In this document: positions 1 through 10,310 of the stretch, one piece after another
Layout: each line of letters opens with the position of its first letter
Position numbering within the stretch: the stretch's first letter is position 1
Source: Perkinsus chesapeaki
Taxonomy: Eukaryota > Perkinsozoa > Perkinsida > Perkinsidae
Assembly: GCA_013115145.1 (NCBI GenBank)
Contig: JAAPAO010000200.1
Coordinates: forward strand, 1 to 53,637
Length of the DNA: 53,637 nt
Reading direction: 5' to 3'
Translations under genes and position numbers: made by a program
The notes under the pieces: generated by a model
Database searches by the model: none
Seen by the model: the letters and a program-made list of their open reading frames with translations, nothing else
What the model was told of the DNA's origin: nothing

Positions 1-1289
1 AACTAAGATACAACAACTAGCATTGTCGTAACGAATCAACAAAACTCTATTATTGTCTCTAGGAGTGACAACGGCGGTAGCATCTGTAATTATCCGAGAA
101 GTACGTAGCGCGCGCCATTGTAATCGATATACTTTTTGCGCACCTGAGAGGCGCGTTGTTTCTTATTTAAATGTCTAGGCTTGTACCATCTCTTCGACAC
201 TTCCAGTGGCCGGTGAGTGATTTCTAAATAAAATGGCCCCTCTACTTGCTGTTGTCAGCCACCTCCTGCTGACGAGATATCTCCTGTAGGACTACAGACT
301 AAAGCGTAGGGATGATGTTTAATCGATTTTATGGCGGGCAAGAAAGATTCCTAGGTTAGCTGGCATCGATGGGTCCTATAGAGTGAACGGCTTCCCGGGC
401 AAAGAATCTGGGAAACTTATGCTTCGAGCTGAGATATCCACTATTGGTGGTAATGGGCCTGAATTAGTGTGCCCAAGCTGACCTTATTTGTATCTTATCA
501 TTCAGACTCTCAAGAGGTCAGTAGTATCTACTCAGTAGGCTCGAGCGCCCCTAGGGACCGGTTGCTGGATAGTAAATGTAAATGCGGTGCAAAGGAACAG
601 CTAATTGCATGCAAAGTAGCGCTCGTAAATTGACCTAAGTTAACCTATGCACAGGGCCGACTTGAGAGACTCACTAGGAAAGATGTAACAAGGAGACGGT
701 GCGCGGTTAATAGAGGGAAGCTGGCTGCGGCAGGGTGCGGCTTTTGAAGGGGGCGGTTGAGGAACTTTTAGGCAAGCTGCTCTTCGAATGCTCTCGGATG
801 AGTTGTCGATGACAATTATCGAGGCAGAGGAAAACTGCAAAAAGTGGATAGCTGCGGTTAAGGAGGAAAGCAGAGTCTTCAGTAGTACTGGGAATTGTGC
901 AAACCCTCTATAGTGGGTATCATGTATGAGAATGTATGGATATTAAGTAGAAGACGCTGCGACGGAATCTTCGGTAGTTAGGGGAGCGAGCGGTATAGAG
1001 GATCGTCGGTAGTATGGGGGAAGGAGAGGTATAGAGAATCGTCGGTAGTACGGGGGAAGGAGCGATATAGGTCTCTTTTATTTCCTGATGCCCTTCTAAA
1101 CCTGTGGATCATTTGATTCTTGCGCGCCTCAAAATAAAGATAGAATTTCGTCCTATATATTTTTTGATTATTTTTAAACCTTCCGATACAATACTTTGAC
1201 ACGTAGATCCCTCAGGTGACCTTGGGGCTCTTAAAGCATCTTTGGCGAGTCGGTCGGAGTCCTTAATTCAGCACAGGACCGAGGTTCAG
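1..1289. other. Intergenic region, no gene supported
   Basis: I see no convincing coding exon here on either strand. The short ORFs have no recognisable domain or splice-consistent continuation. A G-rich tandem repeat lies at 967-1070 and is listed separately. The right end should hold the promoter or unseen 5' exons of the coiled-coil gene that starts by 1290. Confidence 0.5.
967..1070. repeat. Imperfect tandem repeat, about 36 bp x 3
   Basis: Three adjacent units each contain TCGGTAGT followed by a G-rich run (GGGGGAAGGAG or a variant) and then GTATAGAG/GATATAG. The second and third units are nearly identical and the first is more diverged. This is a short minisatellite in intergenic DNA. 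No function can be read from it. Confidence 0.75.
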
Positions 1290-3113
1290 TGCTCGCTAGC
1301 TCCGTAGTTTACAATTTCCTGTCGCAGTTGGAGTCGCTGCGGGATAGGGAGGCAGCAGCTCAGGATGAGCTCCGAGATAAGACACAGGACTTTATTAGCA
1401 ATCTGAGGAAAGCTAGGAGTGAGTTACGTGTTGAAAGAGAGAACGAAGATAAGGTAATAGTGGGAACGGTATTGGGGACAAGCACGATTCATGGCGACAT
1501 GCAGCTTTGTACTCGCGGGCATTAACTTTTTTTCATTTTGGCTAATGTGGGGTTTGCTTTGATACTTTACGTATCTGAATAGATCTCGAAGGGATGAAAA
1601 AATAATGTTTAGGTGAATCGTGTCCAGCAACCGTTCCAATCAGTTTTTGGCAAAATATAATGTTCCTGTTTCGTAGCGGCTTTGGCCATGACACGCAAGC
1701 GTCTTTCTTTAGCTCATAGTTTCCCTGTCAAGTGCGAAGCGAGAGTTGAATGCCAGGAAGGAAAAGATTCAAAATGATCGGAGGGCTCTGGAAGCAGCTC
1801 GAACCGATCTTGATGTCTACACTAGTGTCATTGAAGAGGTAGGAGTCAGTTGCAAGCAGGCAACGGTGAAATATACGATCGGGGAAATTTTGCGGAATTT
1901 GGAAGAGTCAGTTGTGGCTCGGTGGAGAGAAACGTTGGATGCGGAGCCGAAAGGGTTCTATATCGACCGAAACCTTTATTCTTACGGAACATGTTCCTAG
2001 AAGCTTGAAAGGGGCACGTCGTCGCGGAACACGGCAGCCGTGTATGAATGATACCTAATTGCTACAAAGAGGAGCAAGGGCTGGCAGTAGCTTCAAAATT
2101 CGGGGACAGCAGATTGTGTGCGGAGAGTTCCTTAGGTGCCAAGTATTATAATCGACCTCGATATGGCGGAGAAGGATACGTTGAGGGAGGTACAATAGCT
2201 CTTGTTGGAGATGATAGTAGTTGATAATGTCAGACGGCAGAGTATTCGGAGCGGTCAGCTAGGTTGATAGAGGAAATGAAGGGTATTGACTGTCGCATTG
2301 AGGGGTTGAGAAAATGTAAAGTGATGGACGTTAGTGCTAGGAAAGAGTGCCTACAAAGAGAAAATAAAGTAGGCAGGGAATGGTCGTGAAATTTGGAGGC
2401 TTCGAGATGATGCGAGTCTGAAGTCGTGGTGGATTGGTACGTCGAAGCTGCCTCAATTAGACTCGAATGCTGCTATTAGAAAAGGTTAACGCCTAGGCCA
2501 ACATCAATTTCCAGTTTTACGAGTTTTGGTGTAAAGGTTTTTACCATTTTACTTGTTAACTTTTTAGGAGTTGGATCGGCTGTCGGAGCATCTGAACGCA
2601 ATGCAGAGATATGTAGCGGAGCATGAACATCGAAGAGTTAGCAGCGACACGGCCAGATCTGACGTGAGGGGTTACTGTGGTGAGCGGGGATTTGATGGCA
2701 GTTAAAAGAAGAAGATGAGGAGCTGATTGAGATGGAAAAGGAGATACGGAAGAATACGAATCTGATGAAGGTTAATTCTGAGGAGTAGTCTCCTTTACTG
2801 CTGGAGAATGCAGGTTAATGAGCGTGAGCTTGAATCCATGATGGGTAGGAGCGATGCTTTGAGAAAGAAGCTTAGAAGGATTGAGGAGAGGAAGAAGGTA
2901 ACCCTCGCTCCGACATTATCGAAGGAACGGCAGCTAAATGCCTCGAAGATTCCGTCACAGAGATACGAGAAACATGTTGAATTTGTGGCGCCGCCAGAGT
3001 TGAATAATCCGCGCTATAATCTATTGCTTGTTTGGCTGAGCGGACGGGCCGCACAATTCTTTCCGCTTCGGGATGGCCAAAATCGTCGTAGTGGCTTATT
3101 TTGTTTGGAGTAG
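1290..3113 (+). CDS. Multi-exon coiled-coil protein, 5' end uncertain
   Basis: Several charged heptad-like segments lie in order between plausible splice sites. One ends at 1453 before gtaata (ends in ENEDK). A second runs 1733-1838 and begins KRELNARKEKIQNDRRALEA. Further segments lie near 2236-2370 (EYSERSARLIEEMKG), 2569-2675 (LDRLSEHLNAMQRYVAEH), 2701-2770 (EEDEELIEMEKEIRK) and from about 2814 (NERELESMMGRSDALRKKL), open to a stop at 3113. All are rich in Glu, Lys, Arg and Leu, as expected of a long coiled coil from a cytoskeletal or centrosomal-type protein. I do not recognise the family. The start codon and some central exon edges are unresolved, and introns between 1840 and 2230 are guesses. 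RPB8 starts about 265 bp downstream on the same strand. Confidence 0.55.
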
Positions 3114-3377
3114 GTATTCCAGATGGAGAGCAAGCGTAAGAGAGAGAGCATACGGACGTGAATGAAGACACTATTGGCTGACACTATTGGCACACACGGA
3201 CACTATGTAGCATATTATTTTTGCAGCATATTGTTATTTTTGTAATCATGTGCAGTGGCATGGCAGTCATAAGTGCTCCCTTGCTCAAATGAGTTTTCCT
3301 TCTCTCTCTGAGATTGAGTTGCGAGGGAAGATCCACGGCGATGGCTATTCAGGCTTACTCGCTATTGTCTCTTGGAA

Positions 3378-4401
3378 ATGTCGGCGATCTTCGATGACAT
3401 GTTTGATGTTAAGAACATCGATGATGAGAAGTTCGATCGAGGTGAGTCGCCTCTCTTTGAGAATCTGCCCGACCCCTTTCCGTTCGCTCCTTCTTACTCT
3501 TTTGATTTCCAGCACTTGTTTCGTTTCGTCTCCGTTTGATTGCTCCTTCCTCCTCGTTTTACTATTCCCTTTCCTTTATTCAAGCTTGTTTATCAGGCAT
3601 TTACTGCTGCCCTTGTTCATGTTCGTTCCTTGTCAGTATCTCGTATTAAAGCCCAATCACATACATATAACGCCGATGTCGAAGTGGATATAAATACGGA
3701 GATTTATCCCATCGGCAAGAACGATACAGTAAGTCATCGAGAGGGGTATTTCTGAGTAGCGGAATCCTGTAGTTGCGAATCGCTATTGCCTCTGCGGCAG
3801 ACGCGACGGAAGGGTATCAGGGTGAGTCAGCTCAGCCAGGCATTATTGATGATTACGAGTATGCCATGTACGGGAAGGTAAGATAGATGTGTAAGCGAAA
3901 TGCGGAGGAGGAGAGTTATTAGGTTTATAAGAAGATGAACAAAACAGTCGGCAACGAGACGGTGGCCTCGCGCACGATCATGTAAGTACAGCCGGATGTG
4001 TCGTTTGTGGGGGAGAATCTTACTTGCGCCAATTTCGTATTGAAGTAGTCGAGGTCCAGACGGACAGGAATTCATACAAATCCAACTGGAATCAGACGAG
4101 GTTCTTCTCTATTGAATTAACCCGTGAGTTTGCACATCGGGGGCCCGCGTTTTCGGATGTCACGTATCGTATAGGGCATCCGATATTCTCCTAAGGAAGA
4201 GCTTTCACGGTACTTGGCCAACTTTTCTGGGGTTCTCTCATTCCTCGGTGGCTTGCTACTACTTTGTGCTGTGTATTCGCCCCGTGTAGTTACGTATCGT
4301 TCGGTGGACTGTTGATGAAGCTAGAGGCGCAAAGAAGTGATGTTGACGAATCCATCCGACTCGACGATCGACTCTACTTACTGATAAGGAAAGTTTACTA
4401 G
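3378..4401 (+). CDS. RPB8: RNA polymerases I/II/III shared subunit RPABC3 (RPB8)
   Basis: RPB8 is a small OB-fold subunit common to nuclear RNA polymerases I, II and III. Five exons join in phase: 3378-3441, 3637-3728, 3773-3877, 3923-3981 and 4290-4401, giving 432 nt and 143 residues, close to the usual 145-150. The family pattern is followed throughout: N-terminal IFDDMFDVKNIDDEKFDR; then VSRIKAQS, DVNIQIYP-like VDINTEIYPIG, YEYAMYGKVY, YVSFGGLLMKL, and C-terminal DDRLYLLIRKVY. All four introns are GT-AG, of 195, 44, 45 and 308 nt. The ATG at 3378 matches the family N terminus. The reading frame that continues through the 308-nt intron to about 4192 has no resemblance to RPB8 and is treated as intronic. 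Confidence 0.95.
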
Positions 4402-4892
4402 ACGGCAACAGCAGCAGCTCATATTGCCGATACCTCTCCCGTACGGGTATGTTAACGTTCCTTCAAGGGAGACAAGTATTGTGTTACAGTCAACTCTAGC
4501 GAAAACGCGACGTTGATAAATTCAGCGAGCGAATGGTTATCCCGTAGACAGGCCAAAGCTGGATGCATAAAGCTACCGTACGTGCATTTTCCTCATCCAA
4601 ATCACGACAACGCAGTTATCTCCACGAGTATTTATGAAACTGTATATTATTGACATTTCAACACAGTCCTCGCATGTCGGTCAAGTGAGTACAATATACG
4701 TAGGCGTATAATCAACTGATTTATGTTAGACTTCCAATGAGAAGTGTGTACTGTAACTGTTGCCAGATAATGCTCCAAAAACCTGTATTTTTCGCCCAGT
4801 GCTTCCGGAGTACTGCAGCAGAGTCATGTTGAATCATTTAGTTCGTCTGATGATGATGCATGACCGGTTAGTTCATACTTCACGCTTAAAGC

Positions 4893-5655
4893 ATGCCCTT
4901 CTTGCGATACGACTTAGTACACGAATTCCATAACCATCACACTCATCCTTCTCACCCTCATAGCAGCAGTCATCATAGAGGCTTGCTTGGTGGGTACTTC
5001 AGCGATGAAGCTAGATATCACTTGAATGAGGCAAAGGGCATGTCTGAAGCTGCTATTGAGGAGATGCGAAATGTTCAGCTGCCGAACCTTCTTGTGAGAC
5101 CGGGGGGGATTTTCTCCATCTGCTATCGCTAATACCCTTTTTATGGCCGGTCCCGCTTGTTTCGCACTTACTGAAGATCCATTTCCTTAATACCCCACCC
5201 TCCCCCTCGACTCTCGATTACATCATCATGAAGTAGTCGAGCTTATTTGTGTTCTCAGCGTGCCAACAAAGTGTTATCCTTCATGAATGATGCTCATCGG
5301 CCAGAGTATTACTGGCCCTACCCTCGGTCTGAGCCGATACAATTTGCTGACAAGGAGCTTTCCTTAGGGATCCCTTTGGATAAAGCAAACAAAATACAAG
5401 TAAATTCAGGATCTCCGCCACGGGAAATGCATTAATGCCGCGCGATTTCAAGAGCTGACCTTGTGGGCCCGCTTCAACAGAGATAATGTGACTGCTTTGT
5501 GGACAGTCTGCTGTCTGCGCCAAACGGAGCTCTTCAGGAGATGATATTAGAACACCCGACGGACATGCTGTCACTAACACCGCAGAGTCTAAGTACGCTC
5601 CAAGCTTTTGCGGAAGTTAATGAAGCTCGCCGCACTTGTGTTTATTTCCTGTGAA
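4893..5655 (+). CDS. Unidentified spliced gene
   Basis: Three stretches look coding but match no family I know. The first, about 4972-5100, reads GGYFSDEARYHLNEAKGMSE and continues EEMRNVQLPNLL. The second, from about 5251 after a cag acceptor, contains RANKVLSFMNDAHRPEYYWP and reaches a gtaaat donor near 5399. The third, from about 5509 (acag acceptor), reads SLLSAPNGALQEMILEHPTD, continues TPQSLSTLQAFAEVNEARR, and stops at 5653-5655. A histidine/serine-rich stretch around 4930-4975 is pyrimidine-rich on the plus strand and may be intron. The start, exon edges and phases are not resolved, so treat the span as approximate. It lies about 490 bp after RPB8 on the same strand. Confidence 0.4.
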
Positions 5656-6695
5656 GGTATGTATTGTGTGCTAGTGTCTCCACCCCGACATAGCCCAATC
5701 TATGAAGGGCTTATGAACATCGTAACTTTCGGTTCGTAAGTGACTTTGACCGCTCAATATAAATGGGGGAGATATTAGCAATACTAAGAGCCACATAAGC
5801 GAAGCGGCTACAAGCATTATAGCGGTAACGAGAAAACACACTTTGAAACGACTCATGTAGCAGCTAAACTCGGTCACGAATCATGACACGATTTTTCGTA
5901 TCCTTTCTCCGGGATCTTCATGCCAGTGGTAACATTCCAGTGGGTAACCGACAGGTTTTACCATTGGTCACCTATTGGTCACGGGTCTCTTCGAGAGATT
6001 ACTTTGCGGAACATTAGTTAGCTCACATTAAGGTTACGCTTATGACTGTCTCAGCTTATGTCGTTGACTGGAGCAGATTGCTCGAGCAAATAACATAACA
6101 GTCTCTTAATGAGGCGAACTTGTCTCAGGCAACATTGGTTCATCGTTGTTCGTCGGTTTCTAGAGGCAACTCTCCTTTGATCAATCTCATAAGTAACTCA
6201 ACACGTTTTGTAAAATGATTATTATAATGAGATTATGACGGTAACCACGGAGAGATCACCGGGACGGAGATTATCCTATCCAAAGAACTCATCTACGTAC
6301 TTGCACTCTCTTCAGCTACAATGGGAACTGCAGGCACAAGTGAACAAGTTGGATTCGACAAACGATTGACCAGCCTATGGTTCTACTATGGCGTTCCGAC
6401 GGAAGCGCACCGAGCCTTCTCGGCTCTGGGTACTGCTCCCCTGACGCAACACGAGGCGACATAATCAGAACAGATAGGCGAAAACAGATGAGGAGCAGCA
6501 AACGTTAATAATGCCTGAACATTTGTATGCACGAGCAGCACTGTTAGAGCAGATCGAACATACACTCTACTCGGGCTTAATGAAATAATAAAGAACAATA
6601 CATAAGAAAGTCTTAGTACAGGTCAGCTCACTCATGAGAGCAAAGGCACAAGTATAAGGGAGGAGGACAGTGGCAAGGACAATATGCGCAAGGGT
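5656..6695. other. Region without a supported gene
   Basis: Short ORFs on both strands lack domains, biased composition or splice-consistent extension. The sequence is of mixed composition with no clear tandem repeat or RNA gene. It may hold the 3' part of a minus-strand gene whose signal-peptide exon starts at 6800, but I cannot trace one. Confidence 0.35.
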
Positions 6696-6800
6696 TTACA
6701 TGGGTGTTTTCAGGTCATTACTATTTTCTTGTTGAACACCACCATCAGTACTGAGAATGACGGTAGTGCAGATGACAACAAGGATGATGTACTTGAACAT
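6696..6800 (-). CDS. Short secreted-peptide ORF or first exon, copy A
   Basis: Read on the minus strand from 6800 this gives a 34-residue ORF starting MFKYIILVVICTTVILSTDG: one Lys, a long hydrophobic core, then a small-residue Ser-Thr site, a textbook eukaryotic signal peptide. Its upstream flank and first 12 codons recur at 8176 in a second copy, so the segment is part of a duplication of roughly 90 bp or more. It may be a complete tiny ORF, a first exon whose partner I cannot find, or a decaying fragment. Substitutions between copies leave the hydrophobic core intact (VV versus VA, TT versus TS), which argues for recent function but is weak evidence alone. Confidence 0.4.
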   Translation of the reverse strand: MFKYIILVVICTTVILSTDGGVQQENSNDLKTPM

Positions 6801-6967
6801 ATTTAGGGAACCGGTAAAGGAGCCTGAAAATTATTCCTGCGTATCATGAACCCATAGTTGGATCTGTTCTGTAACATAAGATTCGAAATTTTAGAGAACA
6901 CTCAGCATGAATAGAACATAAAAACGGCACAGCTGCGCTACACAGCTGTGATCCGAAGGCGCACGTT

Positions 6968-7186
6968 ATGAGCCGCGAGAGGAAACACATTGGCATACTT
7001 TGGGAGACCTCCGGCAGGCCAGCGGCAGAAGGGTTACTCCCTACACACTCATCGGCCATGCTTTCCTTCGTATATTTGATACTAGTAAATTTAGCTGTGG
7101 GAACCTCCTTGGGCGAGACTAGGTGCAATCTAGTAGGTGACGCTTACGGTTTAGCTCTGGTCAGCTGGACGGAGTGGTGGAGGTGA
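6968..7186 (+). CDS. Possible short secreted-protein fragment
   Basis: The internal ATG at 7059 starts MLSFVYLILVNLAVGTSLGE, a signal-peptide-like segment, and the frame continues about 20 residues to a stop at 7186. No domain is visible. It sits between the duplicated signal-peptide ORFs and the larger secreted protein at 7462, so it could be the 5' remnant of another family copy. The minus strand here is also open (6844-7128), which lowers confidence in either reading. Confidence 0.25.
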   Translation: MSRERKHIGILWETSGRPAAEGLLPTHSSAMLSFVYLILVNLAVGTSLGETRCNLVGDAYGLALVSWTEWWR

Positions 7187-7461
7187 ATTCCTCACTTGAG
7201 AGGTTTGAACGCCGTGTTTCAAATACTGAGCACGTTTACAAAACTAGAGTTCTCGTAATATCGCGTCCAATAATGCCCATGGCTGCGAATATCCTACTGA
7301 TAATCGACAAACCTGATACCTTCCATTAAGCAACCTCGCGTCACGCGAGTCGCGTGCAAGCAGAACGCAATGCCTCGGGTAAGGCCCTATGGAACCAACA
7401 ATGTTCGTCGTTGGAGTTCTCCAGAGCATCTTTGTTCTTTTAAACTTCATAGTACGAAGAT

Positions 7462-7959
7462 ATGACTTGCCGTCGTACGGCTAAACCCGCCGATAAGCCA
7501 TACTCCGTTTGGTTGAGATGTGTATTGCTTATTATTCCTTATGTGATGATGACTGGATTGAAGGGCTGCGGTGATCCAAAGTACTCGGTTGATATTGGGA
7601 AGTATGAGGGTATGCGCGAGGGGGTTCGTTATGATGCCTATGTATACGGGGCGTCGAGTCACACCTTCTCCGTGGCTCTCACTTTCACAACCGACGCTGG
7701 ACCTTATACCTGTAGAAGCGACTTCCATTACGACAAGTTCGCACGAGCTTATACCCCCGACACCGACGGATGCCTTGACGATCTACTCGCTCATATAGGT
7801 TTGCCGTATTTACTCTGTATAGTCGAGTTCACCGCAGATGATTCAAGCTCTTCTTCTGTTACGCTGAACTTAGGCAGATACAAAACTAAGCTTTCTAAGA
7901 TCGAGGATGACGAGACTCTGAAAGAGGTGGATCACAGCATATCAAAGACTGCAGTGTAG
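7462..7959 (+). CDS. Predicted secreted protein, lineage-specific type
   Basis: A 165-residue single-exon ORF starts with ATG at 7462. A basic N terminus (MTCRRTAKPADKPYSVW) is followed by a hydrophobic segment (LRCVLLIIPYVMMTGL) at residues 17-33 that fits a signal peptide or anchor. The mature part has Ser/Thr/Asp/Tyr-rich beta-like composition, several cysteines (GCGD, YTCRSD, DGCLDD, LLCIVEF) and a Ser run (DDSSSSSVTLNLG), then an acidic C terminus (KIEDDETLKEV). Composition and length suit a secreted or surface protein. I recognise no named domain and do not assign a function. Flanking duplicated signal-peptide ORFs point to a locally amplified family. The stop is at 7957-7959. Confidence 0.6.
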   Translation: MTCRRTAKPADKPYSVWLRCVLLIIPYVMMTGLKGCGDPKYSVDIGKYEGMREGVRYDAYVYGASSHTFSVALTFTTDAGPYTCRSDFHYDKFARAYTPDTDGCLDDLLAHIGLPYLLCIVEFTADDSSSSSVTLNLGRYKTKLSKIEDDETLKEVDHSISKTAV

Positions 7960-8047
7960 AAAGGCTCGATATGAGAAGTCATGAGACTCAATAGTATCTA
8001 TTGAATAGTTTCCATCTTGGTCCAGATGACACCGCCGAGTTGCGTAG

Positions 8048-8176
8048 TCAAAAGAGAACCGTCGTTAACTCCACAGTAAAGTTAACTAAATGAACGGGGG
8101 CCCATTGTTTGTCAATCTCCTTCATACTGAGGGTAACGCTAGTGCAGATGGCAACAAGGATGATGTACTTGAACAT
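8048..8176 (-). CDS. Short secreted-peptide ORF or first exon, copy B
   Basis: The minus-strand ORF from 8176 encodes 42 residues beginning MFKYIILVAICTSVTLSMKE, again a canonical signal peptide. It then runs through a short polar segment (DKQWAPVHLVNF, VELTTVLF) to a stop at 8048. It matches copy A (6800) through the first dozen codons and the upstream flank (8177-8226 against 6801-6848) and diverges after the signal peptide. This is consistent with a conserved leader attached to variable mature sequence, or with loss of constraint after duplication. Whether an intron and a further exon follow cannot be settled here. Confidence 0.4.
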   Translation of the reverse strand: MFKYIILVAICTSVTLSMKEIDKQWAPVHLVNFTVELTTVLF

Positions 8177-8226
8177 ACTTAAAGAACCGGAAAAGGAGCC
8201 TGAAATCGTTCCTGCCTATCATGAAC

Positions 8227-9449
8227 CACGATTTGCAATCTCGCTCACGTGAAGTATACCCACTAGGCCGAGGCGGAGTGTGTGTATGAGTTTATACGCC
8301 AAAATTGGCTTAGTAAGACTAGGGGCGGAGGCGGAGCCGCTCCATGGAAGAAATACTTGTTCGCCAAAAGTGGGAAATCGCACATCGACCCGATGGTTAC
8401 ACTGCACAACGCGTTCTTAATACGACGTCAAGAACACAACGTTGATTGGGACCGTTGAATAGCCCGTCCCAGAATCTGCTATATTCTACGGCCCTCGAGG
8501 GCTAGACTCTATCAGTCTAGCCGGCCTTTCCAGCTGGAGCGGATCAGTGAGGCGTGAGAAGCGCCATTACCTTTAGTGGGTTAGTTTGGTAGCCTCACCT
8601 CCTGAAAACGAAGGTATCATCAATACGGTATGAACGTGACATCAGTCTTGTCATTGATTCGTCGGCCTCGATAAGAAGTCTCTCAAGCTTCATGTAATGG
8701 CTTCTGTACGCGTTCTGGTTAGGATTCCTAACTTAGGAATTCACCTCGAAACGAGTTAGACAGCACTCTCTCATTGCGGGTCGCGACGTGTGCTCAACTA
8801 GGGCCTTCCCAATAAAAATAGTGCCATGTTTTCAGCTGAGCTCTAACTCGCGGACATCCACCATCTATACGTGATATGAGAAATCGAGCATGAGACGCCT
8901 TCTGGTTAAGGAGAACTCTTCAGAACTCTTCTTAAGACGTGGAAAAAGCCCAAGTGGAGCAGAATTGAATTCAACAACGTAAAACTTAATGCTTCGTTTT
9001 AGTGCTTGACGACCTCACTATCCGCTGCTATGTGACACCGATAACTAGCGGTATCAGATCTCATCACTCGGAGCTACATAGAAGGAGCTATAAGTTATAT
9101 ATTCCACTCGTCCCGAACCACCATATGTTCCCCTAGGGACGTCATATGACTTGTATCTCGGTTGTATGGCTCAACTTCACCAAGTGTGAAGCTGAGAAGG
9201 TGAATCACATACCAAGTAGGTAGCGATCAGACCACTTGAAAAAGACAGGGTGAGTCAATTTCGACGGGTCGTGCCAGACTTCTCTTAACTCACAAAATGA
9301 GTCCACCAGTCACGTGTGATCGGTATGAGGGTCCATCACAGAAACAGCTGTGAAATCTTTGGTGTAAATTGGTAACTGGGTCTGCTCGCGATCTACATGT
9401 AATATGAGTGTCACTTTCGGAAACACAACCATCCAAAAACAAGTAAAAC
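8227..9449. other. Gene-free stretch with small inverted repeats
   Basis: No ORF here has coding character. Small palindromes are present, for example GGGCTAGACTC/AGTCTAGCC around 8499-8523. The right end should carry the 3' untranslated region of the minus-strand DTW gene ending at 9450. Confidence 0.4.
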
Positions 9450-10181
9450 TCAATCGTTCTCATCGCGGCCAACATCATAAAGATTCTCAACATAGTTTTT
9501 CTTCTCTCGCCGATGCACGACATGCTCTGTGTGAGAAAGCTGCGTCTCCGAGAACTTCGTAAGCACTTTACGGACGGCCCCTAGTCGGGAGCAATCCGTC
9601 GAGACCGCGTCAAGGGCAAAAGCGATGGCCTCCGCAGTGGACAGCAGACCCGCGTTGGCCAATGGCTCTTTGCGGATCACAAACGCGCCCTCGTTCTTCG
9701 GTTTTAGCACCCATTTGTGCTTAAGGCCGACCAAAGGTGGTGAGGACTTGTACATCTCCTTCGCATACTTCCACGTTGCGTCGACAAATATGAGATGGCG
9801 TATCTTTCCTTCGCCTTGGTAAGTGCAGTCGACCTGCTCCGCATCATCCGTGGGGTAAATAAGTGCACATTCGTCTGGCTTGTCCAGTACAACCTTCAAT
9901 GGCGAGTCTGCGGGCATGTTTTCGCCGATTAAACGTCGACCAACCACGACATGGACGCCTTCAAGGCACTTTGTCGCTACCAAATCGACAGTGCGATTTT
10001 TTCGTTTTTTCTCGCTGGGATGCATCAGGACCACGACAGAGTCGATTCCTTCTGGTAAAGGTAGGCGTTGGGGAGGGAACGAAGAGCACATGCAGACGGA
10101 CGCGGGCCGGTCACATCCAGAACAGATTACTCGACGCTTCTTGGGGAGAGGTTCGGACATTGTAATTAACTGAAGGATCAA
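9450..10181 (-). CDS. DTW-domain tRNA-uridine aminocarboxypropyltransferase
   Basis: Members of this family (bacterial TapT, human DTWD1/DTWD2) transfer the 3-amino-3-carboxypropyl group of S-adenosylmethionine to a tRNA uridine, making acp3U. The 243-residue single-exon ORF has the N-terminal cysteine cluster CSGCDRPASVCMC (zinc-type, residues about 20-32), then MHPSEKKRKNRTVDL, ALIYP, the namesake motif in FVDATWKYAKEM (about residues 132-143), and VIRKEPLANAGLLSTAEA. These appear in family order and the length is normal. The first ATG gives MILQLIT before MSEPLPKKRR. The second ATG (10160) may be the real start because the cysteine cluster follows soon after. The compact form looks closer to DTWD2 than DTWD1, but I cannot decide. 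A 52-bp tandem repeat sits just upstream. Confidence 0.9.
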   Translation of the reverse strand: MILQLITMSEPLPKKRRVICSGCDRPASVCMCSSFPPQRLPLPEGIDSVVVLMHPSEKKRKNRTVDLVATKCLEGVHVVVGRRLIGENMPADSPLKVVLDKPDECALIYPTDDAEQVDCTYQGEGKIRHLIFVDATWKYAKEMYKSSPPLVGLKHKWVLKPKNEGAFVIRKEPLANAGLLSTAEAIAFALDAVSTDCSRLGAVRKVLTKFSETQLSHTEHVVHRREKKNYVENLYDVGRDEND

Positions 10182-10189
10182 GTATGATA

Positions 10190-10310
10190 GGGAATATGTT
10201 ACTAGCGATACGGAGGAGATATAATAGAAAGGAGTTTGATAGGAAATATGTCACTAGTGATACGGAGGAGGAGAAATAATAGAAAGGAGTTTGATAGGAA
10301 ATATGATACC
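10190..10310. repeat. 52-bp tandem repeat, left copy
   Basis: Just over two units lie upstream of the DTW gene, each with TACTAG(C/T)GATACGGAGGAG, then ATAATAGAAAGGAGTTTGAT and AGGAAATATG. The same units appear in reverse complement at 53516-53637. In both places the repeat abuts a transcription-unit end or start. It could be a dispersed minisatellite, a mobile-element remnant or shared promoter DNA. Confidence 0.85.

Larger units (their letters stand above)
6761..8226. repeat. Direct duplication, about 90 bp, copies 1.37 kb apart
   Basis: Plus-strand 6761-6848 and 8136-8226 are clearly homologous. They share AAGGATGATGTACTTGAACA, GAGCCTGAAA and TATCATGAAC in the same order and orientation with scattered substitutions. 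The repeat covers the 5' flank and signal-peptide codons of the two minus-strand ORFs. The span given covers both copies and the sequence between them. Confidence 0.8.

Noticed and set aside
4008-4192. Open frame (begins around GGESYLRQFRIEVVEVQ) inside RPB8
   Set aside because: It lies in the 308-nt intron between the fourth and fifth RPB8 exons. Splicing across it restores the conserved YVSFGG segment in phase.
9863-10173. Plus-strand ORFs of about 100 codons over the DTW gene
   Set aside because: Antisense to a clearly conserved minus-strand enzyme.
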